Below are positions 34,471-44,879 of a DNA stretch of 64,000 nt, piece after piece (position 1 is the first letter of the stretch; each line of letters opens with the position of its first letter). The stretch is from Branchinecta lynchi (Eukaryota > Arthropoda > Branchiopoda > Anostraca > Branchinectidae): the NCBI GenBank assembly GCA_023053575.1, contig JAKZAP010000008.1, forward strand, positions 3,366,715 through 3,430,714, read 5' to 3'. The notes under the pieces were generated by a model. That model was given only the letters and a program-made list of their open reading frames with translations. It did not search any database and was not told the origin of the DNA. A program made the position numbers and the translations under genes.

Positions 34471-34623
34471 AGTCATAGACGACCCAGCTTTACAAGTGGT
34501 GCAGAGAGGAATCTTGGACATAGCACGAGAAGTGTCAGGCGGAATCTCCCAACCACCCGTCACGCTTCCGGCCGGGATTGGTGAAATAGGAGATCGGCAC
34601 CTGCGCTACGCGAACCTTCAATA

Positions 34624-35256
34624 GTTGCGTTTGTGACCCGAATTCTCCTCGCGATTCTCCTCCGAATTCTCCTATTTCGCGTTTTTGGACTATTCAGATG
34701 AAGTGAATTCTCCTTTTCTTGAGTTTTTGTCAGAATCGAGAACGGGGAAAGCCTCACGATTCTGCAGAATCGAGAATTTGCTCTGATGTAGAATTCTCGA
34801 TTCTCCTCTCTCCGTTCTCCTCCCTGATTGGTCAGAGTGCGGGTGCTCAATAGATAGATAGATAGATAGGTAGATCTGTGTATTTCAAAAGCCCCAATTC
34901 ACAAACAAACAAAAACAAAAATATAACTTAAACAATCAGACTCCTCCTTAACTCTAAAACATTTGTCTATGTACACGCCCACTCGAGTAATAACGGTAGG
35001 GTTAGTATTACTCAAAATTTCGGGAAGTGACAAAATTACACCCTCTAGATAAATTTTCCTTAAATCAGAAAGCTTCAGGCATCTACGGAGGAAATTGTGA
35101 CGGTACGTCATTTATTTCCAGTGCCATTCATCGTCGTGTATATATTTACCATTCATATTGTTGTCAAGACAGTTAATAAACCAACTTCCGAGGAGACTAT
35201 TATCAGTTACGTAGGTCACGCCTTCACAAATGGAGAATTCGGATAAAAAACGCAAC
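34624..35256. mobile_element. Mariner-like MITE with TA TSD, copy 1
   Basis: The ends GTTGCGTTTGTGACCCGAAT and ATTCGGATAAAAAACGCAAC are flanked by TA (34622-34623 and 35257-35258). The interior is rich in GAATTCTCC and CGAGAATT motifs. A second copy is at 37013-37729. A LINE 3' end (about 34850-35111) is nested inside. Confidence 0.8.
34850..35111 (-). mobile_element. LINE 3'-end fragment with (GATA)n tail
   Basis: The minus-strand ORF ends in FLRRCLKLSDLRKIYLEGVI. Its 3' side runs into GGGGCTTTTGAAATACACAG and a (TATC)n run at 34852-34869. This fits the 3' end of a LINE ending in short tandem repeats. It is too short to classify. Confidence 0.5.
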
Positions 35257-35364
35257 TAATGGCTTGCGTGCGAAACTGCTTCTTTTTTGCCCAAGTTGCG
35301 TGAAGACTCAGTTAATTTGCTGTGGTAATGACGCGAGCCTGTTCTGGGTATGCGGTGAGACTAT

Positions 35365-35659
35365 GAGCGTGTTCCACCCTTCTAACAATAGTTACTATTT
35401 CCGTTCCATCCTCACGAAAAGTTACTACGCTGACCGTTCCAACCTTCTCGGAATTGTAACTAATAGTTACTATTTCCTTACCGTGCTCTGGAGCGTAGTA
35501 AGCGTATTAACTACGTATCCCTGTAACGTGATTGGTCGGACCTGCCCGTGGCATGATATCCTGCTGGAAAATAGAAAAATCGTCCCAGCCTTGACGGCAA
35601 AAAGCCAGAATTCGTGACCTCATGCGTAGTAACTACTGTAAGCAGGATGGAACACGCTC
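35365..35659 (-). mobile_element. MITE with GAGCGTGTTC ends, copy 2
   Basis: Same family as 11272-11578 in reverse orientation: GAGCGTGTTCCACCCTTC at left and GGATGGAACACGCTC at right. It is flanked by TAT on both sides. Confidence 0.88.
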
Positions 35660-36090
35660 TATATGATAACTCCCGAAAACCGTTGTTTATGCGTGAAGGC
35701 TAGGCTACTTTAGGGAGAGGGGGTGGGCTAGGATAGTGTAGTATATAGGCGATTTTGACAGTCTCACAGATTTGCTGTCAAAAAAGCAGATATAAAGTCT
35801 GGCAAGCTCAAGCATCAGAGAGAATTAGAACCAGTTTTAGAGCAATTCGTTCGCTTTCAAAACAATCGGAGCTTCAGAGCAGCTCTGGAAGCGGAACGAG
35901 GTTTAGTCTAAGCCGCAACAGTTTGCGAAACTGTCAGGACAGTCTGTGTCGACCTTATCCGGGTAGCTTTTTCAGTTTCAGCTTTAAAGCAAAACGCTTA
36001 CTAGAAATGAAAATCTCACTATGAAATAGATCAGAAAAAATGTTTTTCGAAAATACCATTACTTTCCACATAGATTTAGCGGTTTTCTTG

Positions 36091-36843
36091 TTACTGCCTG
36101 TCGATTCTTCCCAGCCTTCCTGCTCTCCGACGTGGCGGCTGTGCGCAAAACATTTGAAAACTAAACGCGCTGTGGTTAAAAAGTAGGAAAACCCGGTCAA
36201 CTTTTACTTTAACACTTTGCAACACAAATCTACATAACGCACTAATTGCTCCTGGAGATGTGCTCTTCAATATATCAGGAAACAGTATCTCCCTTACCAC
36301 CCAGCAAGATTCCCTTAAAAACGAGAGTTCGCGACACAGTGCAACCAAATGGGCTAGGTCATCGTCGCCTTCACCGCAGAGCGAGCAGGGGCTGTTCGTA
36401 CTGGGGGAAACACTTTTTTTCTTGTCAAACTTACTTTTCTCGTGTACTGGCAGACAGTTCGCTCGCAACTGGATCCAGAGCGTGAGGAAAGTTTTTGGTA
36501 GGTTGAGCTTCATGTAAAATTCTGGGCCAAAACTTTCTTTAACCAGTTTATAATTTGCTAGTGTCGCCGATTCTCTAACAATACATGCCCATTTCTGTAT
36601 TTCTTGATCTTCTAATACTCTTAACACTTCGTTTAACAAGGATGCTGGTTCCGATGTGGGTCCAAATCCATTGCTCCAAGCACACGATAGTCCCACCGAG
36701 TCTAGGAGGGCTTTGACTTGGAATGGCCATGACCTTTTTTTCCCCATTAGAAGAAGCTCATTATAAGCAGATGTGAAAGAGTTGCCAGCGGACGTTGAAG
36801 ATTCCGGCAAACTTTGCGTTGCGTGTCTGTCAAAATTCGGCAC
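36091..36843 (-). mobile_element. LINE ORF2 C-terminal fragment with zinc knuckle
   Basis: This is the longest ORF in the window (250 codons). It encodes KRSWPFQVKALLDSVGLSCA, VLEDQEIQKWACIV, LTLWIQLRANCLPV and CSLCGEGDDDLAHLVALC. The CxxCG...H...C pattern is the zinc-ribbon-like C-terminus found after the RT in several non-LTR clades. The same motif type occurs at 47678-47917. RT catalytic blocks are not in this fragment. The fairly long open frame suggests a young truncated copy. Confidence 0.75.
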
Positions 36844-37012
36844 GGCAGAAAAAGCGCAAAATTCTTAGGCACAAAACAAAACAATGGAGAAAGGTGGGGT
36901 TTCCGAAGCCTATGATTCAATAAGGGATTCAAGTACATTATACATGGCAAAATAAGCAAGAGGGGTCCTTCAAAGGGCATTCAATCAAAAGAACCTAGCA
37001 ACGTACACATTA

Positions 37013-37729
37013 GTTGTGTTTTTGGATCCGAATTCTACTTGCGATTCTCCTCGCAATTCTCCTATTTCGCGTTTTTGGACTATTCAGATGAAGCCAATTC
37101 TCCTTTCTTGCGTTTCTGTCAGAATCGAGAACGGGGAAAGCCTCGCGATTCTGCAGAATGGAGAAGTTGCTCCGATAGTGAATTCTCGATTCTCCTCTCT
37201 CCGTTCTCCTCCCTGATTGGGTGTTCAATAAAGGATCATTTACACGGCAGGTATTTTTTCCCGGAGACGGAAGTGGAAAGTGTTCACACGGTATACGGGT
37301 ATTTTTCAAGGGAGAGTACTGCCAAGTGGCAATAAATTCCAAGGTTATAAAGCTCAGGATATATATCTACAACGGACAACAACATGTGTCCATTTGGATC
37401 ACTTTTTATACGGACATAGTCAAAATTGTTGCTCGAAAATCCGATTTTGTTGTTGCTGACGTCGAAGAATACCCTTCGACAAACAAATGCCCGGGTAAAA
37501 AGTTCGCGAAATTGAAGTCCAAAATACCCTGGGATTTGTTGCTGCTGCGGGGAAAAATACCCGCGGAGTACGGGTAGAAACCCTCCGTGTAAACGTAGCT
37601 TAAGCATAAATACGTATACCGGGTTGCGGACGAGCTGGTTTTTGTCAAAAGCGAGAATGGAGAAGCCAGAGGAGCGAGAACGGTAATTTGTACGAACGGA
37701 GAACTGAGAACTCAGATAAAAAACGCAAC
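37013..37729. mobile_element. Mariner-like MITE with TA TSD, copy 2
   Basis: The left end GTTGTGTTTTTGGATCCGAA and right end TCAGATAAAAAACGCAAC are flanked by TA. The body matches copy 1 (34624-35256), including TATTTCGCGTTTTTGGACTA. A further element (37232-37600) is inserted in it. Confidence 0.78.
37232..37600. mobile_element. Nested element with TAA TSD (369 bp)
   Basis: AGGATCATTTACACGG faces CCGTGTAAACGTAGCT (12 of 16 match as inverted repeats). TAA flanks both sides (37229-37231 and 37601-37603). It interrupts the mariner-like copy 2, so it is younger. Confidence 0.72.
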
Positions 37730-38206
37730 TATTGTTTTAAGATAATATTTCTTGCTACTTTTTATTGAGATTTGTGTACGGCGAATGCGTGGCTCCGTGA
37801 TTCTCTTGTTGTTGTTTTTTCTGGTTTGTGCATCGATATCCGAGAGGAGATAAATAAAACAATAATAACGATAGTCTTCTCGAGAAGCTCAGAACTATTT
37901 CCCAGCCTTGATGTTGTCAAGCTTCATCACAGCTGCACTGTAAAACGAATCTTGCAATATTTGCTACTGGGATTAATCTTGTCTTTAGAAAGACAATCCT
38001 ATCGCTATTTCGGATTAATCTTATCTCAGTAGAGAATCCCAGTAGCAAAGATTGCAGTTAACATTAATCCTTACTCAGAGAAACTTGTTACAGTGCGGCT
38101 GGAGTCAGCGCTCGCTCACAGACTTCAGAAAACGATAGGGAAATTCTGCCTTGCATAATGAGATACCCCACAAGATTATTATGTTCTTTGTAAGGTTACC
38201 ACTGGT

Positions 38207-39602
38207 CAGGGGCGTCGCAAGTGCATTTTCGGTGGGGGGGTGCAGAGCCAAAATTTTACCGAATCTTTCGAAAATTTTACCGAATCCTAGAACTAAGAAT
38301 TCGAGCTTTAAATTCTAGAACAGAAACGATTACGTAGGAAGAGTAACAATAAAGGACAGCATGAAAGACGTTAAGCCAACTATTAGGCGGCGTTTTGGCG
38401 AAGCCCACATGTAGAATATACTGCCGGGCATGATTGCAGTAACAGCTTCTATCTATTATAACCAACAGAATATTAAATCGAGCGCCGCAGGCGAAAATTT
38501 TTAAAATCCTTTTTTTTTCTGTACGCTAAAATTTAATTTAACTGCTTCTCTGACAAATTCTATCATTTACCGTTGATTAAATACCGAGACTCTAAGAAGC
38601 TCCAGAAACCGGAGGGAGCGACGCTCCGGCAGCAGCAGCAGCAACTGTAGTCTGGTTAATATCCCACAATCACATAAAGTGAGCGCCGCAGGCGAATTTT
38701 TTTTTATTTTTCCTCCCAAATTTAATTTCCATCCAAATTCTAGCTTTTAATGTTTCAAAACCTCCATCCTAAAACTCAAATGACGCGCCTTTCCACAAAA
38801 TAGAGAATATTACGAAAAGTGCTGCAGGCGGAATTTTCGAAATGTTTATGATTAGATATTCTTTTGGAGATCCAAAATAAAAGTAAGGACTATCGATGGT
38901 ATCATAGATCATCCCTTTTGTCTGCGACCAGTGCTTCACTCGACCTCTTCTGAGGTTCGTGTTAGCTTCCGAATCCTGGCAGTTTTAACGAATAAATTAC
39001 CGAATCCCAGTTATTATACCGAATAAGTTGAGACCGATAGCATGTTAGGGATTCTGTATAACTACCGAATCCCGGTTACTATACCGAATTGTTTTGGTGT
39101 CGAAAGACTACCGAGCAATATTCTTATTCGGTATACTTTCGTCGAAACTGGAACAAAGTCAGGATTCGTTGTTAACTTCTTAATCCTGGAAACTATACTG
39201 AACAAAATACCGAATCCTAATCATGATACCGAATAATTTTGAACCAATAGCCTATTCGGGATTCTGTGTAACTACCGAATCTCCATAAATATACCGAATA
39301 GTTCCGGCATCGAAAAATTACCAAATGATTTCGGTAAATTCTCTCACCAAATTCGTGATAACTACCGAATACTGGCAAGTATACCGAATCCCGATCATTA
39401 TACCGAAGAGATTTGTACATACAGCCTATTTAGGATTTTATATAACTACCGAATCCCCGTAAATATATCGAACAATTCTGCTATCGAAAAAATACCGAAC
39501 AATTTTATTAAAATTTTGGGCCTCCGGCCCAAAATTTTACCGAATTTCAAAAAGGTGGGGGGGTGCTGCACCCCCCGCACCCCCCCCCTTGCGACGCCAC
39601 TG
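38207..39602. mobile_element. hAT element (1396 bp) abutting an FRRS1 splice acceptor
   Basis: The left end is CAGGGGCGTCGCAAG and the right end CTTGCGACGCCACTG. A perfect 8 bp TSD CCACTGGT lies at 38199-38206 and 39603-39610. G/C tracts lie just inside both ends. The right half is built of repeated ACCGAATCC/ATACCGAAT units. No transposase ORF. The right end lies 27 bp from the start of the exon at 39630. A diverged copy is at 55907-57042 and another probable one near 61760-63717. Confidence 0.93.
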
Positions 39603-39629
39603 CCACTGGTAACCAGTCTCTTTTTGTAG

Positions 39630-39882
39630 TTCCACCGGCTACTGATGGTAACCGCATGGCTTCTTACGATTGCTGGTTTCGTCATCATTTTCGTTGAAAT
39701 TGGTGGTTGGACTGCGCTACCCATAAACATCAACCCGCACCCAGTTCTTGGGTGCATTACAACTGGATTGGCCTTTATTCAACCATTCATGGCTCACTTC
39801 AGACCCCATCCGGGTACTTCGAAGAGATGGATTTTCAACTGGGCTCATTGGTTCGTTGGCAACGCTGCACATATGTTGGGAG
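39630..39882 (+). CDS. FRRS1: FRRS1-like exon e: core of cytochrome b561 domain
   Basis: This exon has 84 codons plus one base, acceptor CTTTTTGTAG ending 39629 and donor GTAGGT at 39883. It encodes FHRLLMVTAWLLTIAGFVII, ININPHPVLGCITTGLAFIQ, FMAHFRPHPGTSKRWIFN and WAHWFVGNAAHMLG. His 236 (FHR), 271 (NPHP) and 307 (WAHW) are the other three candidate haem ligands. FRPHPG-xxx-RW-x-FN-W is a strong FRRS1/SDR2 signature. Phase 0 at the start, phase 1 at the end. The acceptor tract is only 19 bases plus the TSD of an adjacent hAT insertion. Confidence 0.95.
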
Positions 39883-40408
39883 GTAGGTTCCCAAAGTTTA
39901 CATTGTCAGTGTTGCCAGGTGTGACACTTTCGGTGCTTTTTGACAATTTTTGCCTCTGGGTGACACTTCTTCTCTAAAGTGACAACTTTTTTTTACGAAT
40001 GACACTTTTTAGGTCAGAAAAGTACTTTTTCATTTACTTTACTAAAGTGTCGGATCAAAACGTGTACTTTGCTTTCATTTTGTACACAAAAATAGTTTGA
40101 AGCCTTAAATAAAGTTCATTTCACATTAAGTTTTGTTACAAAACTGTGTGTAACAGTTGAGAAATGTTTCGAAAACTGTTGTTGCAGATTCAGTTGTTAG
40201 AAATTTTGCGGGTTGTGCAGTGGAATCCACAAACAAATTTGAGGTGTCAAAAAACACCTTTCTGTCAGCAATTGTGACAGTTTTATGAGTCGAGCTCTTG
40301 GTAATGGCGACCCTGTACATTGTCTTTGTTTTGTATCTGTAGGGTCGTGGGGGATGATGGAGGGGTAACGGATTTAAACTTTTTCTCTCCACCTCTCAGT
40401 GACACAAG

Positions 40409-40694
40409 TAGCGTGTTCCATCCTACTTACCGTAGTTACTACGCATGACGTCACGAATTCTGGCTTTTTGCCGTCAAGGCTGGAACGATTTTTCTATTAT
40501 CCAGCAGAATATCATGCTACGGGCGAATCCGACCAATCACGTTACCGAGATCCATAGTTACTACGCTCCCGAGCGTAGTAAGCAAATAGTTACTATTTCG
40601 AGAAGGTTGGAACGGTCAGGGTAGTAACCTTTGGTGAGGTTGGAACGGAAATAGTAACTAATAGTTACTATTTGTACAAGGGTGGAACACGCTC
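40409..40694 (+). mobile_element. MITE with GAGCGTGTTC-type ends, copy 3
   Basis: TAGCGTGTTCCATCC opens (first base changed) and GGTGGAACACGCTC closes, with AAG flanks. It is the same orientation as, and closely similar to, 11272-11578. Confidence 0.82.
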
Positions 40695-40920
40695 AAGGAT
40701 GGCACCTCCTCCAAAGACCGGCTGGCTTTTCTGTTTGTCGTCATCGTATCGAAAGTTCAGGAAATGCTTTTTCGGCGTTTTTCGGCTCTTCCTGGCAATG
40801 CTTGTTATACTTCACAGTTCATGCATAACGTTTGTCGCGACAACAGATAACATTCTAAGTGTTGTCTGTTGAAACCGCGCTTCCTTGTGTTGTCTGTTAT
40901 GAAATTTCTGACAGTGTAGT

Positions 40921-41110
40921 TTATTTATTCATTTGTTTCCCTCAAAGCTGACATAAACATAACATAATATATAAACAAAACTATACCGAAATAAACTGAT
41001 CCAATTAGTGACACTAGAACTTCTTACGTTATTCACTTGTGAAATAATGGGTATGGGTTGTGGCCTTGTGGGTTTGGAGGGCTTCCGAAGTCCTCCAAAT
41101 CGAATCTTAT
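40921..41110 (-). mobile_element. Retroposon 3' end, homologous to 43081-43310
   Basis: On the minus strand it ends GAGGGAAACAAATGAATAAA. Upstream it shares CACAACC, CCCATTATTTCACAAGTG and CCAAACCCAC with the copy at 43081-43310, which ends GAGGGAAATAAATAAATA. The related tail at 8722-8760 points to one LINE/SINE family with short tandem 3' repeats. Confidence 0.6.
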
Positions 41111-41181
41111 AATGTCGAAGCCTGGAACAGGGTCCCACGGAAAACGCTATCTGGCAGCATGTTTCGCCACTTTGGGATTTT

Positions 41182-41394
41182 TTGAAAATAACAGACCAAA
41201 GAAAAATACGCACCACGTACTACAAGTACGCAAAATGTTTGCTTAGCGTCCCTCTTCTAAGCTCAGACATGGAATTATCAGCAAAATACAAAATAATAAA
41301 CCCCGCGGAAAAAATACACAAAATTGAAACAAGTGCTCGAGCAAGAGCTTTAAATGCTTGCGCAGACCATATACTAACTCGATTCGTGGTATAG
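41182..41394 (+). mobile_element. Probable LINE fragment
   Basis: The ORF includes RKIRTTYYKYAKCLLSVPLL and SARARALNACADHILTRFV, which has the look of a LINE RT C-terminal segment. The assignment is weak and based on general composition. Confidence 0.35.
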
Positions 41395-41809
41395 ATTTTG
41401 GTATTATGTTTAGTGCGTGTATATATTTTCTTTAGTTTCTTTTCTTCTTTTATTTTTATTTTTCTTTATGTAGGCTACTCCACTTGTTCCCTTAAATAAG
41501 CGGGAAAAAATACATGTATATATATAGCCGCGTCCACGTACCGTAAGAGGAAGTTCGCGTCCGACCGCGAGAATTGGACTATGTGTGCACGTATACGTTG
41601 CATCCGTTCAAACAGGTTGGACTGACATCGGTAGCTTCTTGTAACTAGTGTTTATAGGTTGGAACACACTTACGAAGGTGCGACAAACGAAGCTTTTCTA
41701 AAAATACTGTACTCCGTTCTGTGAGGTTCGTCTTGCAAGTAGTGGGGCAGACATAACGTCAAGCTCACAGGGAATGGGGAATGCTTAGGAGTCGAATAAA
41801 ACCACCCAG

Positions 41810-42129
41810 ATCTGATAAACATTTTATCTTTCGTTATTTTACTTTTATCTGCATGTCGTTCAATCCGCATCGTTCTTCTGGTTTTTAGTAACATTTCGTC
41901 TTATTGTTTGTTGGCTCGCATCGTTTTCCTGTTGTTATTGTGGTGGATTTTATGATTTAGTTTTGTTTTCGCTGAGGACGGGTTGCCGGAAGTGCAACGG
42001 AAATAATTTTTTTATCCCTCGCACATCATCTTAGAGGGGTAACTAGCTGATCAAGAAAAAAAAAACGATAATCTCGTTTTTTCTATTTTGTTTACAATGA
42101 ATGGTCAGCTTGGCTTCAAACCTTATATT
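41810..42129 (+). mobile_element. Family A element, copy A3 (one arm), next to an FRRS1 acceptor
   Basis: Matches the right half of the copy at 62028-62742, from ATTTTATCTTTCGTTATTTT to the tail GGTCAGCTTGGCTTCAAACC and TTATATT. CTGAGGA is intact at 41972-41978, but GAAATAAT has lost the cleavage C and GCAACGG weakens stem II, so the ribozyme is probably dead. No left TSD was found. The tail stops 36 bp before the exon at 42166. Confidence 0.75.
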
Positions 42130-42165
42130 TGTTACTTGTTCTTCGCATGATTTATGTTCTTACAG

Positions 42166-42287
42166 TTGCAACCATCTTCCTTGCCGTCGAGCTGCCTAAA
42201 GCCGGATTGGCTGGAAGTGAGGGTGTCATGTATTGGCTTCTTGGTGCCTATGTCGCCTTCCATGTCACGATGCATCTCATATTCTCG
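42166..42287 (+). CDS. FRRS1: FRRS1-like exon f: cytochrome b561 helix 5
   Basis: This exon has two bases completing a Val codon plus 40 codons, acceptor TTCTTACAG ending 42165 and donor GTAAGT at 42288. It encodes ATIFLAVELPKAGLAGSEGV and MYWLLGAYVAFHVTMHLIFS. This is the short amphipathic loop plus membrane helix that follows the haem-binding core in the family. Phase 1 at the start, phase 0 at the end. Confidence 0.92.
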
Positions 42288-42668
42288 GTAAGTCCTTTAG
42301 ATTTCTTATTGGCTATAGCAAACGGGGTAGACTCAAGTTTGAATAAAGGAATGAGTATGTTTATTACCCATCTTTACATAAAATGTCACTGATGGAGCAT
42401 AAAAAAAGAAATAAAGAAAGTGGAACAATGAACAACACACAAGGTACAATTTTAACTTGGCAATACATAATTCAAAAAAGAAAGAAAAATACACTATACA
42501 CTAGTATATATACACTATTTCTGTAACTATTGTTTAATTACTGGATAGAGGCTGTTTAGAGGGCCGAGGGATTCCAGAAATCGAGCACGACGCTCTAAGA
42601 CAGCCTCAATCGGATCTTTAATCCCATGATTTCGTGTAACTCGTCGTTTGTGAGTGCTACCCTTTTAA

Positions 42669-42832
42669 GCTATGTTCCCACAGAACGTGAATTCGTGTTT
42701 GCTTGGAGAATTTGACATCCGTGTCGTCTAGGCCACAGAATTTGCTAGGCGCCATTCCAACGCCAAACCGAATTTTGTTTACCTTGGGTCTACTCGTAAG
42801 CGAAAAAGATTCGTGTGCTGTGGGCACCAAGC
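42669..42832. mobile_element. MITE flanked by TTAA (164 bp)
   Basis: GCTATGTTCCCACAG faces CTGTGGGCACCAAGC as an imperfect TIR. TTAA lies at both borders (42665-42668 and 42833-42836). A TTAA TSD suggests piggyBac-like or Kolobok-like origin, though a 3 bp TSD with longer ends cannot be excluded. Confidence 0.7.
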
Positions 42833-43080
42833 TTAAGCCTTAGTCTTTACGTATTTCGTAAGTTCGCAAGGTTTTACATTCTCGGTCCTTCATTGAGAAG
42901 ATTTGTGGCTGTCATCTAGTCGTGTTGTTTGAAAGTATTTACTCAAAGTCAAAAGAAGATAGATGGCGGCTGCGTGGGCCTTTATTGCTGTCTAGACGAT
43001 AATTGTATGAAAAGTACTTTCAAGGAAAAAGAGCCGGCAGATGGCATCAGCGTACCAAGGATGTAAACGGTTTTTGGGTT

Positions 43081-43310
43081 TATATATTTATTTATTTCCC
43101 TCAGAGCAGAGGAGTACAAAATAATGTATAAAACAGAACTGTTCCTAAACCATCTGGTACATTCAGTGACCCATAAATATTATAAAAAATACACACGATT
43201 TCGACAACAAAGTTAAACTTATTTACGCACTATATTATTCACTTGTTAAAAAATGGGTACAGGTTGTGGGTTTAGAGGGCTACCGAAGCTTTTTAAAAGT
43301 TGGTCATCTT
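43081..43310 (-). mobile_element. Retroposon 3' end, second copy
   Basis: Homologous to 40921-41110. The poly-TTTA head on the + strand is the 3' tail of a minus-strand retroposon. The remainder of 43310-44640 holds no exon I can recognise. Confidence 0.55.
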
Positions 43311-44642
43311 TTTCCTCGAAATTAAAACTGGGTCTTTTACTTTAAAATTGGAAACCAACTCCGAATTACTGAAAGAAATGCGGAACCCAAAGAGGGTTCA
43401 AGGGTTCAAGGAGGGTATGTCGCAAATTCGAAAATTTTCTACGATTGTTGCAGCAAAAGGAACGTGAGGTAAATCAACGGCGGTGAACAATGACCCTAGG
43501 ATGTCTTTCCTGTATTGCCCACGAAAACGAATTAAGAGGCCAAATGCCTTGCGAATTCTTTTGTGTATATTATTGACAACTATAACTGAGAAACCTTAGC
43601 TCACGATGCATATTGGACCCCTAAGTATACAAAATTACAACTTGATACTTAACATGGTTCAAGAGTTATACACTACAAAAAAAAAAAGGTGAAAACCGGC
43701 TAGTGTATCCACAATAATGAATTGTCCAGATGAACACTCCTCTGAAACGATGTACAAAGTTTTCAGAACAGTGTTAAACTCAACGTCACTCAGGTGATGG
43801 TCTACACCTGCTTTAAACTGATTTATGTGTTCTATGTGTCATAGTCAGCACAGACATAGGTCTCGCTACTTATGTTTTTTGCGTTCACAACGTTTTCAGA
43901 CAAACGGCTCTAGTGCTCCGCTGTTCGAATTTTAAAGCTGCCCCTTCCATTCTCTTTCCAAAATCTCTCACCACCAAGTCACCAACTGTGTCCTGTAAGA
44001 TCATTGATGTTGAAGATGGTATTGTTAGCTTGATCCTTGTAACCACAAAATGAAGACGAGTAGCCACGAAGTATATGAATATTTGAGTATATGAACAGAA
44101 TTGACCGAAACACAACAGACTATCCCCATATATCCCACTTACAGCAGTTGGAGAACAATTACAACAATAAGATTAAGCATCAATGAGAGAGAATTCTTCT
44201 GCAATAGGATAGTTTTGTAGATAGGATAATGTTGTCGTAGTCTCTATGTTGTGTCTGGTTTCCTCTTCAGTACAGTTCAGATCAGTTTTATTTTCAAAAA
44301 TTCGCTCACGAACAAAGCCGAACATTGAATTTCTTCCGTCATTTATAACCTAACAATTAAAAAGAACTATAACTAATGTTATTCATTTGCTCATACATGT
44401 ATCCCACAATAAAACTCTAAGTAAAACCTTTAATCATACGTAAAAACTTGCTATAGTGTTTCCTTCTTCTTTTCTTTCTTTATTCCTACCTTGTCTATGC
44501 CGTGTGCCTTTTGATGGGTGAAAAATAAAATTACTATTATTATATACACTTACACATGTTGTTCATAAGAAGATGTGTTTGTTGCAACAAGTGTAAGATT
44601 GCAAATTGTACAGCCTGGGTAAAAAATACTTTCTTTTTATAG

Positions 44643-44879
44643 GTGCACCAGATGTGCCAGGAGAATCAGGATCGCAGCAAAGACTTTGCGTTGAAGGACT
44701 TCGGTAACCAGAATGGTGTGACACCGTTTACTGTCGACCGGAAAGTCGATGCACCGGGAAGCATGCTTCGAAAACTCCTTGTGACTCTTTATTTCTTGGT
44801 TATATCCGGAATCAGTGCAGCCCTGATAGCTATGATCGTACTAGGCCCAAGCCTCCAAAACAGAGTGAGCAAAGCTTGA
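44643..44879 (+). CDS. FRRS1: FRRS1-like terminal exon g with stop
   Basis: Acceptor TTTTTATAG ends at 44642; 78 codons are followed by TGA at 44877-44879. It encodes VHQMCQENQDRSKDFALKDF and VDAPGSMLRKLLVTLYFLVI, then SGISAALIAMIVLGPSL and a short tail ending SKA. The final hydrophobic run (about residues 404-424 of the assembled protein) is the last membrane helix of the family, followed by a short cytosolic tail. The leading Val codon is not a start; the exon continues in phase 0 from IFS of the previous exon. Confidence 0.9.
   Translation: MHQMCQENQDRSKDFALKDFGNQNGVTPFTVDRKVDAPGSMLRKLLVTLYFLVISGISAALIAMIVLGPSLQNRVSKA

Larger units (their letters stand above)
3498..44879 (+). other. FRRS1: FRRS1-like DOMON/cytochrome b561 gene (gene span in window, 5' partial)
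   Basis: Seven exons join in a single frame (lengths 225, 108, 148, 221, 253, 122 and 237; phases 0, 0, 1, 0, 1, 0, stop) to give 437 residues. Residues 1 to about 165 form a DOMON domain; residues about 185-425 form a cytochrome b561 domain with about six membrane spans. H195, H236, H271 and H307 sit where the family places its haem ligands. Members of this family are membrane ferric-chelate (and possibly other) reductases that pass electrons from cytosolic ascorbate across the membrane; that activity is inferred here. The N-terminus (start Met, signal peptide, possible reeler domain) is missing because it lies upstream. Introns run from about 2.3 to 12.3 kb and are packed with transposons. 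Confidence 0.9.

Noticed and set aside
35755..36024. 89-codon + strand ORF with serine-rich product
   Set aside because: Resembles no known protein, lacks splice context, and lies next to a minus-strand LINE fragment.
38990..39500. Repeated ACCGAATCC units considered as a CRISPR-like or satellite array
   Set aside because: Spacing is irregular and the units are internal parts of a hAT element, repeated in its other copies; this is a eukaryotic sequence.
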